A stretch of DNA of 64,000 nucleotides from Helicobacter_D sp964464895. Lineage in GTDB: Bacteria; Campylobacterota; Campylobacteria; Campylobacterales; Helicobacteraceae. Position numbers and translations under genes: made by a program. Under the pieces are notes generated by a model. That model saw only the letters and a list, made by a program, of their open reading frames with translations, did no database searches and was not told the origin of the DNA. Position 1 is the first letter of the stretch; each line of letters starts with the position of its first letter. Positions 1 to 8,285 of the stretch are shown one piece after another. Where the stretch lies: positions 62,001 through 126,000 of the forward strand of contig CAYXGY010000003.1 in assembly GCA_964464895.1 (NCBI GenBank), given 5' to 3'.

Positions 1-151
1 CCACCCTCACATCTTCAATTTCTTTAAAAAGCTCTAATTGCCAACCAATCAAAGATTTACCATAAATATTTATCAATGCCTTTGTGGAATTTAATCCAAG
101 CCTCGAGCCAATCCCTGCACAGCTTATAACAACTGATAAAGCAGCCTGCAT
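1..151 (-). CDS. nucleotidyltransferase, N-terminal part (runs off the window)
   Basis: A leftward gene starts at ATG 151-149, behind a strong GGAGG at 156-160, and is still open at base 1 after 50 codons. The visible N-terminus carries SCAGIGSRLG at residues 10-19 and a following TKAL, the nucleotide-binding signature of sugar-phosphate or alditol-phosphate NTP transferases (LicC, TarI or MobA-like). It overlaps the end of the HAD gene by 28 nt, so it is the fourth gene of the operon that begins at 3913. The activated substrate cannot be told from this fragment. The CDP-glycerol-type transferase in the same operon makes a cytidylyltransferase plausible, which is inference. Confidence 0.7.
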   Translation of the reverse strand, partial: MQAALSVVISCAGIGSRLGLNSTKALINIYGKSLIGWQLELFKEIEDVRV

Positions 152-723
152 AATGCCTCCTCACTAAAAACAGCATAATCTGCGACAGATAAAACCCCCA
201 CGCTAGGCTTATGTATTAATCCTGAAGCAATAGAAACATCTGCCAATCTCATTGCCTCTACATCATTGTTTCCATCGCCAACAAATACTACTTCATCTCC
301 TTGTTTTTGATATTTTTGAACGATTCTTTCTTTTTTCAAAATATCTGTGAGTTTTAAGAGATTATTGCCTTTAATGATACCGCTTGAAGCAAAAGACTCA
401 CAACCTACCCTTTTAATCAAAGATTCTACCCAACACTCTAAATTCCCAGTAGCAATACTGCATTGCATTTTATGATTTTGAATGAAAGCACAAAGATTCT
501 CATAAATCCCAACATCACTGAGTAAAGTCGCTATTTCATTAACAGGAAATTTTCCTAGAATATGTACTCGCATAATAAAGGATTCTATAAAAGGAACATT
601 GCCAGCAATAGTTTCTTGTGTTAGTTTATCAATTTCTGCTTTTACATTAAAATAATTTGCAATTTTAGGCAAAGTTTCTTCTTTGGTAATTGTTCCATCT
701 AAATCAAAGATAAATCTTTTCAT
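124..723 (-). CDS. HAD-superfamily phosphatase (phosphoserine phosphatase-like)
   Basis: The 199-residue protein has HAD motif I FDLDGT at residues 6-11 with both aspartates, a motif II-like SIATGN near 89-94, a Lys pair near 131 and motif III GDGNND at 149-154. The helical cap between motifs I and II is the HAD-IB layout of SerB-like phosphatases. It would remove phosphate from a small metabolite, but the substrate is not visible. Its start overlaps the upstream transferase by 4 nt and its end overlaps the nucleotidyltransferase, so the three are translated together. A role in making a phosphorylated or nucleotide-linked precursor for the neighbouring transferases is inference from context. 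Confidence 0.8.
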   Translation of the reverse strand: MKRFIFDLDGTITKEETLPKIANYFNVKAEIDKLTQETIAGNVPFIESFIMRVHILGKFPVNEIATLLSDVGIYENLCAFIQNHKMQCSIATGNLECWVESLIKRVGCESFASSGIIKGNNLLKLTDILKKERIVQKYQKQGDEVVFVGDGNNDVEAMRLADVSIASGLIHKPSVGVLSVADYAVFSEEALCRLLYQLL

Positions 724-1856
724 ATGTTAGCCTCATATTGGGAGCTTTCAAATTCTTCTTTAATATTGTCGCAAATAAAATCACATACATTAGGGTAATT
801 AATCATTAACGACTTCCTAAATTCTAATCTTTCTTCTCTCATTATGTCTTCTTCTAATATAACGACTTTCTCAATAAAATCTAAAATATCCACCTGATTA
901 AAAGCGTGATAATGTTTAGCAATGCATTCTTTGGCAAAACTATTAAAGTTACTCTCGTTTGTTTCATTGTCCTTTAACATATAACAAGCAGGATGGTCTG
1001 TATATAAGTATTCTACCATAAAAGAGCCACAATCGTGGATTAAAGCATCAGAATTAACAAAAGATTCTAAATAATCACCACCCCTTTGATAAATCACATT
1101 TGTCATATTAGTGAGTTTGGAAAAATACTGTTCGGTTTTATCTCTACCCCAAACTTCATCTCTATACAAATTCGCCAAAAGTAAAGGATGGGGTCTAAAG
1201 ACGAAATCTATCTCGGAATACATTTTGGGAATCTCAAGAAAAAAATCGGCATATTCTAAAAAATTAGAAAAATACACACCCTTATTAAAAATAGTATGAT
1301 GAAAAGCTACAAGGATACATTTTCTAATTCTATTTCTTTTAACAACATCATACAACGCGTCCATTTTGGCATATCCACTAAGAATCAATTGTTTTTTATT
1401 TATTTTTGCCTTATTAGAAAGTTCCTCATAAGAAAAATTACTTTCTACAAAATATCTCCACAAATATGAAAAATTAAAGCTTTGATAAATATGCTCATAC
1501 CAATTGGATACTACATAGCCATAAATAATAAAAAATGGCTTCATCTTTTGCTCTGCAATATAACGAATCGTATAATATGGGAGAGTTGCATTTTCATAGA
1601 GAGAAGTTTTACACACAAAATCAAATCCATTAAATTCTATAAAATTTCCATCACAATAAGAACACGATACAATCTCACCAAATTCATTTTTCAACTTATT
1701 ATAATTCTCAAAGAGCATATCTAACTTAATTTCATTTCTAGACAAATAAGGAATAACCAAAATACTAACTTCAAAATAAGAATCTTTTAGCATTGTATTG
1801 ACTAAGCTTCTAGGTAAAGTTTCCTCCAAATCTGTATAAAAGCAAATCTTTATCAT
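720..1856 (-). CDS. CDP-glycerol glycerophosphotransferase-like protein
   Basis: The 378-residue protein resembles the TagB/TagF-type transferase fold. In its C-terminal half it has FRPHP, then DALIHDCGSFMVEYL, the region that contacts the nucleotide donor in the family, followed by a typical HPACYM strand. No signal peptide or membrane segment is seen, so it is probably cytoplasmic or peripheral. It overlaps both neighbours by 4 nt (ATGA type). The family transfers polyol phosphate from CDP-activated donors onto cell-surface glycans. Placement in an operon beside flagellin and Maf suggests decoration of a flagellar or surface glycan, which is inference. Confidence 0.65.
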   Translation of the reverse strand: MIKICFYTDLEETLPRSLVNTMLKDSYFEVSILVIPYLSRNEIKLDMLFENYNKLKNEFGEIVSCSYCDGNFIEFNGFDFVCKTSLYENATLPYYTIRYIAEQKMKPFFIIYGYVVSNWYEHIYQSFNFSYLWRYFVESNFSYEELSNKAKINKKQLILSGYAKMDALYDVVKRNRIRKCILVAFHHTIFNKGVYFSNFLEYADFFLEIPKMYSEIDFVFRPHPLLLANLYRDEVWGRDKTEQYFSKLTNMTNVIYQRGGDYLESFVNSDALIHDCGSFMVEYLYTDHPACYMLKDNETNESNFNSFAKECIAKHYHAFNQVDILDFIEKVVILEEDIMREERLEFRKSLMINYPNVCDFICDNIKEEFESSQYEANI

Positions 1857-3913
1857 AATGCTATCCTGTCGAATATTTGAAAAGATTCTTTAACCTTACA
1901 AGTATTTAAAACCATTATAGTATTTTTTGTATTTTCATAAGTTTTTCTAAAATTATCTTTTCCTAGAATACATAACTCCAAATATTGTTTATACTGCATC
2001 ACATTAGGCACAAAATAGGGTTCAGTAATGTGGAGATTTGATATACTTTCTCTAATCTCATTAACTTTATTCTCCCCAAATAAAGCAACAATCATACTAT
2101 GAAAATATTCCACTTCGTTAAATAGCAGATACTTATAACCTTCATAATCATCAAGCTTTCGCACAAAAGGTTTATTTTTTGCTGCAAATTCCGACCTAGA
2201 CTCTCCTTGAGTTAGCGGAAAAGTATCACAAAATATATCAATCAAATGCCCATAGAGATGTGCATTCACAAATCCCGGCATAAAGAATCTCTCCGAGATT
2301 CCAAGCTTCTCAACTTTTTGGCGAATCACAGGGATATTCCCAGTCCCAGCAGCAATAAAAATTGTATTTTGATGTTTTTTCATCACTTCTGCAATGCACT
2401 CCAAATACTCCTCACTATCTACTTTTACAAGCCTCCCAATCACACCGAGCACTACTGTATCTTCTTTAATAGGATATTTGCCTTTTTCTGCCTTGATTGC
2501 TTCAGGATTTATTGGGGGATTGTAGAATTTTTCTGCGTCCATAGAGACTTTAAAATCCTTGAAAACATACTGTGGCGATTGTTGGGCAAAATGACTGATT
2601 CTTTCGTCAATCCCGACAATATCGTATCGCCCATTTCCATGACTCCACAAAACTTGTTTTGGCGCACTTCTTGTGGCAAAAAGGAAATCACTCGCATCAA
2701 TCGTACCTGTGGAAATCAAAATATCTATCTCGTCCTCCAAGATTTTATTCCTAAGCAACATTGCCTTTTGCAAGTGTGGGACATAATAACTATATTGTTG
2801 GATTAACCCGTATGCAGGGCTTATCACTTGTGCGCCAATCTTTACTAAAGCCTGCATTGCCTGCATATCATCAATGCTTTTTTGAATATAAGCCATAGAA
2901 TAGACAACAATCTCGTATTTTTTCGTAAATTCCTCATCATTTAGCAATGACTTAATCAAAGAATATTCCACCTTGTAAGGCGAATTTTCTACGATTCTGT
3001 CTTTTAAAATTCCAATTTTGACCTTGCGCCCCTCCCTCCTGTCAATTTTGCCTTTGCATTGGGGCAGTGTTTTACCATATTTCACATAATAGGGCTCTAC
3101 AAGCTTCACAACCTTATCATTGTATTCCTGCCAATCCTCTTGTGTTTGCGCAGAATTGCCAAATTTATGATAGATATAAAAGCTCACATACATTGCCAAA
3201 TCCAAATTTCCTGCTTTCAAGAGCCTATCCAATACCCCAAGCCATACAGGAAAATTATCACGCCATTTTAAATTATTGAAATAATGTTTGACATTCCAAA
3301 AAATGTGCATACTCCACAAAAAAATGGATTTTTTTCTCCTATCGTTTATTTGATTGAAATACTCTTCCTCTAAGGCTTCCTTTTGAATCTCTAAAATCCA
3401 TTCAATCGGAATATGATAATAGAACAAAAAGTCTTGCACAAAGGAATTTAGCCCGTCCATATAGGTTTCTATCAAATCCAAATAAATGATATGACGAAAG
3501 AAAAACTTAACCGCCTTTTCACCCTCTCCCTTAAGCATCATTGCTACACTAATGCAGTGAATCAACAACAAACGTTCATAATCGGATTCCGTGCTTTTGA
3601 CATAGCTTAGTAAGTCAATATAAGTATCAAATCGCGTATCTTGTGGAATCTTGTCTGCATAATTGGTGCTAGAATCTCCAAAGATTCCATAAATCCACAA
3701 AACATTATAATCTGGAATGTCGCCCTTTTGATAAATCAGCTCTAGGCACTTTTGGCGCAATAAGATAATGAGTTCTACCCTTGTTTCAAACTCCAAATTC
3801 TCTTGCTCTTGCTGCCCTAAGGAGCGAATCAACATTACTACTTCATTGAAAGCCTGTTTGCTACTAGCACTTTTAAGTCTAGTAAAAATCTCTTCTACAA
3901 TTATGTGCATCAT
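1853..3913 (-). CDS. large glycosyltransferase-like protein (SPINDLY/OGT-like C-terminus)
   Basis: The 686-residue protein has an alpha-helical N-terminal half without clear catalytic motifs. Its GT-B-like C-terminal half includes LGVIGRLVKVDSEEYLE, a Rossmann strand FIAAGTGN and MPGFVNAHLYGHLIDIF followed by DTFPLTQGES, as in O-GlcNAc-transferase/SPINDLY-related and GT4-type enzymes. It starts at tandem ATGs at 3913, 28 nt downstream of the sigma-28 promoter, and overlaps the next gene by 4 nt. Late flagellar expression and the adjacent flagellin suggest it modifies flagellar protein or its glycan. The donor sugar is unknown. Among non-motor proteins this is a candidate new flagellar-regulon glycosyltransferase. 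Confidence 0.65.
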   Translation of the reverse strand: MMHIIVEEIFTRLKSASSKQAFNEVVMLIRSLGQQEQENLEFETRVELIILLRQKCLELIYQKGDIPDYNVLWIYGIFGDSSTNYADKIPQDTRFDTYIDLLSYVKSTESDYERLLLIHCISVAMMLKGEGEKAVKFFFRHIIYLDLIETYMDGLNSFVQDFLFYYHIPIEWILEIQKEALEEEYFNQINDRRKKSIFLWSMHIFWNVKHYFNNLKWRDNFPVWLGVLDRLLKAGNLDLAMYVSFYIYHKFGNSAQTQEDWQEYNDKVVKLVEPYYVKYGKTLPQCKGKIDRREGRKVKIGILKDRIVENSPYKVEYSLIKSLLNDEEFTKKYEIVVYSMAYIQKSIDDMQAMQALVKIGAQVISPAYGLIQQYSYYVPHLQKAMLLRNKILEDEIDILISTGTIDASDFLFATRSAPKQVLWSHGNGRYDIVGIDERISHFAQQSPQYVFKDFKVSMDAEKFYNPPINPEAIKAEKGKYPIKEDTVVLGVIGRLVKVDSEEYLECIAEVMKKHQNTIFIAAGTGNIPVIRQKVEKLGISERFFMPGFVNAHLYGHLIDIFCDTFPLTQGESRSEFAAKNKPFVRKLDDYEGYKYLLFNEVEYFHSMIVALFGENKVNEIRESISNLHITEPYFVPNVMQYKQYLELCILGKDNFRKTYENTKNTIMVLNTCKVKESFQIFDRIAL

Positions 3914-3940
3914 TTTATCTTTGCGTTTTAGGATTCTATA

Positions 3941-3967
3941 ATATCGGCAAATTTTAGCAAAACTTTA
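3941..3967 (-). promoter_or_regulatory. sigma-28 (FliA) promoter of the glycosyltransferase operon
   Basis: On the minus strand the sequence reads TAAA (3967-3964), exactly 15 bases, then GCCGATAT (3948-3941). Helicobacter sigma-28 promoters such as that of flaA follow TAAA-N15-GCCGATAA, so this differs at the last base only. It sits just upstream of the ATG at 3913. It places the four-gene operon to its left in the late flagellar regulon. Confidence 0.75.
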
Positions 3968-4068
3968 GTTAAAAATACTTACGATAATTATAAATATCAT
4001 TGCGAAGCTTCGTTAGAGCAATCCATAATCCTGCATAAAAACTTCCATAGAGAATCAAAAATAAAAAG

Positions 4069-4084
4069 TGGAACACCATTTGCT
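4069..4084 (+). promoter_or_regulatory. sigma-54 (RpoN) promoter of the flagellin gene
   Basis: TGGAAC-N5-TTGCT places GG at 4070-4071 and GC at 4082-4083 with exactly 10 bases between, the invariant -24/-12 spacing of RpoN promoters. It lies about 38 bp before the flagellin ATG at 4122. Helicobacter flaB is RpoN-dependent whereas flaA uses sigma-28, so this supports a FlaB-type assignment. Confidence 0.8.
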
Positions 4085-4121
4085 TTACCACTTGAAATTT
4101 TATTTTTGCAAAGGATGCATA

Positions 4122-5705
4122 ATGAGTTATAGGATATACACCAATGTGAATGCGTTAAACGCACACACTTCAGGAATTGTGAATAATCGCAATATGGCAG
4201 AATCGCTAGAGAAATTAAGCTCTGGTTTGCGAATCAATAAGGCAGCAGATGACGCTTCAGGTATGGCAATCGCCGATAGTTTGCGCTCTCAAGCCTCCGC
4301 TCTTGGTCAAGCGACAGCCAATGCCAATGACGCAATCGGTATGATTCAAACAGCAGACAAGGCAATGGACGAGCAAATCAAAATCTTGGACATCATCAAA
4401 ACTAAAGCCGTCCAAGCCGCACAAGATGGACAAACCAAAACAACAAGAAACGCACTCCAAAGTGATATTTTAAGACTAATGGAAGAGCTAGACAACATCG
4501 CAAATACTACGAGCTTCAACGGACAACAAATGCTCTCTGGCGCATTTACTAATAAAGAGTTTCAAATTGGTGCTTATTCTAATACAACAGTGAAAGCCTC
4601 AATTCAACCAACAACTTCTTTGAAAATCGGACATGTTCGCTACGAAACCGGTGCAGAAATGTCTGTTAGTGCTGGGACAGATAGTCTTTCAGAAGTTACG
4701 CTTAGATTCTTAAATACCGATGGAACAGCCAACTATGCTATTGAATCTATCAAAATCTCTACTACTGCGGGAACAGGAATTGGTGCGCTAGCAGAAGCAA
4801 TTAACAAAAACTCTGATACACTTGGCGTGCGTGCGACTTATGTCGTTATGGGGCAAGGTGTAGGGGCAATTGGTTCTGGAACTGTGCGCGGGCTTACGAT
4901 TAATGGAATCCAAATCGGAGATGTCAATGATGTAATGAAAAATGACTATGATGGCAGATTGATTGCGGCAATCAACGCACAAAAGGAACGCACAGGCGTG
5001 CATGCTTCTCTTAGTATCTCTGGGGCATTACAGCTCACAAGCAACGATGGAAGAGCAATCTCTGTCCATGTAGATGATGGCTCTCACGTGCTCAATGGTG
5101 TCAATAGTGCCAATGCTCCAATAACAGAAGGTGGTTCATTTGCTGGAGTTTCAGGAAGCACACACGCAATCATTGGACGCTTAACTTTGATTCGCCTTAA
5201 TGCAAGAGATATTCTCGTCTCTGGTGTCAATTATTCTCAAGTCGGCTTGCACTCTGGAGCAACAAATATTCAAGCGGGTTCTGGACTTGCACAATACACC
5301 GTCAATCTTCGTAGCATTAATGGAGAGTTTAACGCCAATGTTGCTTCAGCCATTGGTGCAAACTACAACACTGCCACCGCCTATATTAATCGAAATGGAA
5401 TCGGAGCAGGTGTAACGAGTATGGAAGGTGCAATGGCGGTTATGGATATGGCACAATCCGCACAAGAACACCTAGATAGAATCCGTGCAGACTTGGGTTC
5501 TGTGCAACAACAACTTGTTGTAACAATTAACAACATTACCGTAACACAAGTCAATGTCAAATCCGCAGAATCTCAAATCCGTGATGTGGATTTCGCAAGC
5601 GAATCAGCAAACTTCTCCAAAACAAACATTTTGGCACAATCTGGAAGCTTTGCAATGGCACAAGCCAACCAAGTGCAACAAAATGTTTTGAGACTTTTAC
5701 AATAG
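4122..5705 (+). CDS. flaB: flagellin (FlaB-type)
   Basis: The 527-residue flagellin starts MSYRIYTNVNALNAHTSG and has the conserved D0/D1 block SLEKLSSGLRINKAADDASG near residues 28-47. The C-terminal D1/D0 block ends AQANQVQQNVLRLLQ. Start 4122 is chosen because it matches flagellin N-termini, has AAGGA at 4111-4115, and an in-frame ATG at 4068 would fall inside the RpoN promoter. The length is slightly above the usual 510-515 residues of Helicobacter flagellins. The central variable domain is rich in Ser and Thr, as expected for O-linked nonulosonate glycosylation. FlaB versus FlaA is decided here by the promoter type. Confidence 0.93.
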   Translation: MSYRIYTNVNALNAHTSGIVNNRNMAESLEKLSSGLRINKAADDASGMAIADSLRSQASALGQATANANDAIGMIQTADKAMDEQIKILDIIKTKAVQAAQDGQTKTTRNALQSDILRLMEELDNIANTTSFNGQQMLSGAFTNKEFQIGAYSNTTVKASIQPTTSLKIGHVRYETGAEMSVSAGTDSLSEVTLRFLNTDGTANYAIESIKISTTAGTGIGALAEAINKNSDTLGVRATYVVMGQGVGAIGSGTVRGLTINGIQIGDVNDVMKNDYDGRLIAAINAQKERTGVHASLSISGALQLTSNDGRAISVHVDDGSHVLNGVNSANAPITEGGSFAGVSGSTHAIIGRLTLIRLNARDILVSGVNYSQVGLHSGATNIQAGSGLAQYTVNLRSINGEFNANVASAIGANYNTATAYINRNGIGAGVTSMEGAMAVMDMAQSAQEHLDRIRADLGSVQQQLVVTINNITVTQVNVKSAESQIRDVDFASESANFSKTNILAQSGSFAMAQANQVQQNVLRLLQ

Positions 5706-5709
5706 TTTT

Positions 5710-5729
5710 AAGCCCTCTTGGGCTTTTTC
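5710..5729 (+). terminator. rho-independent terminator of flaB
   Basis: AAGCCC (5710-5715), loop TCTT, GGGCTT (5720-5725), then a short T run, 5 nt after the flagellin stop codon. A compact GC-rich hairpin followed by Ts is a standard intrinsic terminator and separates flaB from the maf gene. Confidence 0.85.
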
Positions 5730-5732
5730 TGC

Positions 5733-5738
5733 TATAAT
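5733..5738 (+). promoter_or_regulatory. probable -10 box of the maf gene
   Basis: TATAAT at 5733-5738 lies directly after the flaB terminator and 27 bp before the maf start codon. Campylobacterota housekeeping promoters often have a strong -10 with no clear -35. It suggests maf can be transcribed independently of the RpoN-driven flagellin. Confidence 0.5.
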
Positions 5739-5764
5739 TTCTTCTTACATTATAAGGAATCCCT

Positions 5765-7753
5765 ATGTCTTCATCTCTCAATTCTCGCTTGGATAAAAAC
5801 ATTGAAGCCCTTTCCAAAGTTAATCCACTCTTAGCAGCGCAACTCAAAATCCTAGTCCCCAATCAAAAATATGAAGTCTATATTGGAAATGACCCTTTAA
5901 ATATTAATATTTATGACAAAGAAAACAAGATTGCACTTTATGAAAACGAACCCCTAATGCAGACATTGGAAAAAATAAAAGAATTTGAACCCTTTGTGCT
6001 CTATCCATTCTTATATTTTTTCGGCTTTGGAAATGGCATTTTTTATCGTTTATTGCTGAATCAAAACGCAAAATCTTTGAAAAAAATCTTCATTTTTGAA
6101 CCTGAATTGGAATTGATTTACATCGCATTAAACTTCGCGGATTTTAGCGAAGAAATTGAGCAGCAAAAGCTTTTGATTTTTTGGACGCAAACAACAGATT
6201 TCGGAAACTTAAACCCTTATTTATCTAGAGAGGGACAATGGATTTATTCTCGTATTTATAATTTACATCTTTACAATAGTTATTATGGACGATACACACA
6301 AGAATGCTTGAATTTAAACACCCTTATTGTCCGCTCGCTAGAACACCATGTCATCTCTGTGGGCAATGACGCCATTGACGCCTTGACTGGCTTAGAACAC
6401 CATTTGCAAAATCTCCCCGAAATGATTACCACACCCTCTATGCTAGATTTTATTAAATCTGCCAAAAACACAGAAACTGCCGTGATTGTCTCCACAGGAC
6501 CTTCACTCTATAAGCAATTGCCTTTATTGAAAAAATACGCCCCATATCTTACGATTTTCTGCGTTGATGCTTCTTTCCCAATTCTTGTGAAACACAAGAT
6601 TAAACCCGACATTGTTGTAACATTAGAACGTGTAGAGCCCACAGCAGATTTCTATATCAAAACCTCCAAAGAAGCGCAAAAAAATGTGATTTTTGCAATC
6701 ACTAGCATTGTGCATCAAGCGACAAGCAAGGCAATTACAAAAGGAATCAAAACTTATAGTATGCGCCCCTTTGGTTATACAAGATTCTTTGATTTAAAAG
6801 AATATGGTTATGCCGGAATCGGAATGAGTGCTGCAAATATGGCATACGAACTCATTGTGTATAGCCAATTTGAACGTTGTATTTTCATCGGGCAAGACTT
6901 GGCGTTTTCTCCCGATGGCAAAACACACTCCAAAGACGCAATCTTTGGCGAAAACGAATCGCAATACAAACCAAAAGAAAATGCAAAAGATAAGATTCTA
7001 GTGCCTGCCTATGGCGGAGAAGGTGTCGTAGAAACAAGTCATATATGGAGAATGTTTCTGAACTTCTTTGAAAAGGACATTGCAGAAACACCTTACCCAA
7101 TAGAAGTTATCAATGCCACAGAAGGAGGGGCAAGAATCACAGGAACAAAAGAGATTCCATTCCAAGAGGTGCTAGAATCTCTACCAAAAGTGAAAAAGTC
7201 TCCTATCCAGCTTACACCACCTACTAAAGCACAAATTGCCGCTAATCAAAAGCTCATTAAGGCAAAAGTTAAAGAATTTTTAGATTATGGCTACAAAAGA
7301 AAAAAAATAGTAGAAAAACTCTTCTTGCGAGTCGTCAAGATGACAGAAGAATTAGAGCGGCTGAATCGTGCTAACAAATTAGAAAAAATCAACTTTGCCA
7401 AAATGGACAAATTGCTAGAAGAAATTGATGATGTCAAAAATTTATTCCAAGAGGATATTTTCATTAAATGCTTCATTGACGCGGTACAATCTTACATCGT
7501 GCATCAAGAGCTAGAGTTTGCAAAAATTGCCGTGCGTCCTGTGCGAACACTCATTGAAAAACAAGTCAAACAAATTGATTGGCTCTATGCACATAAATTT
7601 TGGCTTTTTTCCCTTGCGGGCGGAATGAATGCGACTTTGGAAGTTACAAAACGCGCAGCAAAAACTTGGATGGAAATTCCTAAAAAATACGAAAAAGAAG
7701 TAGTAAATAAAGAATCCGCCAAAGAATCAGGCAAGGAAGCAAATAAAATCTAA
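5765..7753 (+). CDS. Maf motility accessory factor (flagellin nonulosonate transferase)
   Basis: The 662-residue protein has a central DUF115/MptE-like domain starting at AVIVSTGPSLYKQ near residue 238, followed by FCVDASFPILVKHKIKPDIVV and FIGQDLAFSPDGKTH. These are hallmarks of Campylobacter and Helicobacter Maf proteins. Maf enzymes attach pseudaminic or legionaminic acid to flagellin Ser/Thr in the cytoplasm before export. The C-terminus is Lys/Glu-rich and helical. AAGG at 5754-5757 provides the ribosome-binding site. Position directly after flagellin and next to the pse genes fits. No homopolymer tract is seen inside it, unlike several C. jejuni maf genes. Confidence 0.9.
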   Translation: MSSSLNSRLDKNIEALSKVNPLLAAQLKILVPNQKYEVYIGNDPLNINIYDKENKIALYENEPLMQTLEKIKEFEPFVLYPFLYFFGFGNGIFYRLLLNQNAKSLKKIFIFEPELELIYIALNFADFSEEIEQQKLLIFWTQTTDFGNLNPYLSREGQWIYSRIYNLHLYNSYYGRYTQECLNLNTLIVRSLEHHVISVGNDAIDALTGLEHHLQNLPEMITTPSMLDFIKSAKNTETAVIVSTGPSLYKQLPLLKKYAPYLTIFCVDASFPILVKHKIKPDIVVTLERVEPTADFYIKTSKEAQKNVIFAITSIVHQATSKAITKGIKTYSMRPFGYTRFFDLKEYGYAGIGMSAANMAYELIVYSQFERCIFIGQDLAFSPDGKTHSKDAIFGENESQYKPKENAKDKILVPAYGGEGVVETSHIWRMFLNFFEKDIAETPYPIEVINATEGGARITGTKEIPFQEVLESLPKVKKSPIQLTPPTKAQIAANQKLIKAKVKEFLDYGYKRKKIVEKLFLRVVKMTEELERLNRANKLEKINFAKMDKLLEEIDDVKNLFQEDIFIKCFIDAVQSYIVHQELEFAKIAVRPVRTLIEKQVKQIDWLYAHKFWLFSLAGGMNATLEVTKRAAKTWMEIPKKYEKEVVNKESAKESGKEANKI

Positions 7754-7785
7754 ATGCAATTCCGCTAAGTTGGCGGTATTGCTAG

Positions 7786-8271
7786 TTACTTCAATATGCG
7801 CCTTGGATTCTTTAACGACATTTCTAGCACTTCTTTACCATTGATTTGCTTCTTTCCATTCTTTTGGAAACCAAACTTCTTATGCAGATTGATTACTTGC
7901 TTGTTGGACTTAAACACTTCTAGACATAATTGCTCTGCCCCTAGAATCTCAAAAACATAAAACAAGCTAATTTGCTCCAATACCCGCCCGATTCCGCCGA
8001 CATTCAAACAAGGATTCGCAAAGAATCCAAATTCCACCACCTTTCTATCTTGAAAGGAAAAGTTAAGACTTCCAAGCATTTGCCCACAGAGAGAAACGAC
8101 AAAATACTGCTTCTTGGGATTGTTTTTCAAAGATTCTATAAAAGCAAAATGCTCTTGTGAAGAGATATGATGCTGATGGTATAAGTTTGACTTCACACGC
8201 ACATCATTGCGATATTGCAAAATTTCTTCTTGTGCCGTAACTCCCAAATCAATGTAATTTTCTAGCTCCAA
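7786..8271 (-). CDS. PseH-like GNAT N-acetyltransferase module, copy 1
   Basis: The 161 codons match PseH, the acetyltransferase acting on the 4-amino group of UDP-4-amino-4,6-dideoxy-altrosamine: YFVVSLCGQMLGSLNFSF, GGIGRVLEQISLFYVFE for acetyl-CoA binding, and NLHKKFGFQKNGK. There is no ATG. The frame would have to begin at TTG 8271, with no good ribosome-binding site. If the upstream G tract had 12 (or 9) instead of 11 Gs, the formyltransferase at 8286-8945 would read straight into this module without a stop. It may therefore be made mainly as a fused C-terminal domain. Two related modules lie in 9075-10202 and 10873-11397. Confidence 0.8.
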   Translation of the reverse strand: MELENYIDLGVTAQEEILQYRNDVRVKSNLYHQHHISSQEHFAFIESLKNNPKKQYFVVSLCGQMLGSLNFSFQDRKVVEFGFFANPCLNVGGIGRVLEQISLFYVFEILGAEQLCLEVFKSNKQVINLHKKFGFQKNGKKQINGKEVLEMSLKNPRRILK

Positions 8272-8285
8272 ACAAAGACTAGGAA

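Noticed and set aside
3964..3990. A second sigma-28 site facing the flagellin gene (TAAAAATACTTACGATAA)
   Set aside because: The spacing between TAAA and CGATAA is about 8 bases instead of 15.
4068..4121. Longer flagellin reading frame starting at ATG 4068
   Set aside because: The extra 18 codons lie in and after the RpoN promoter and do not match flagellin N-termini; ATG 4122 has a ribosome-binding site.
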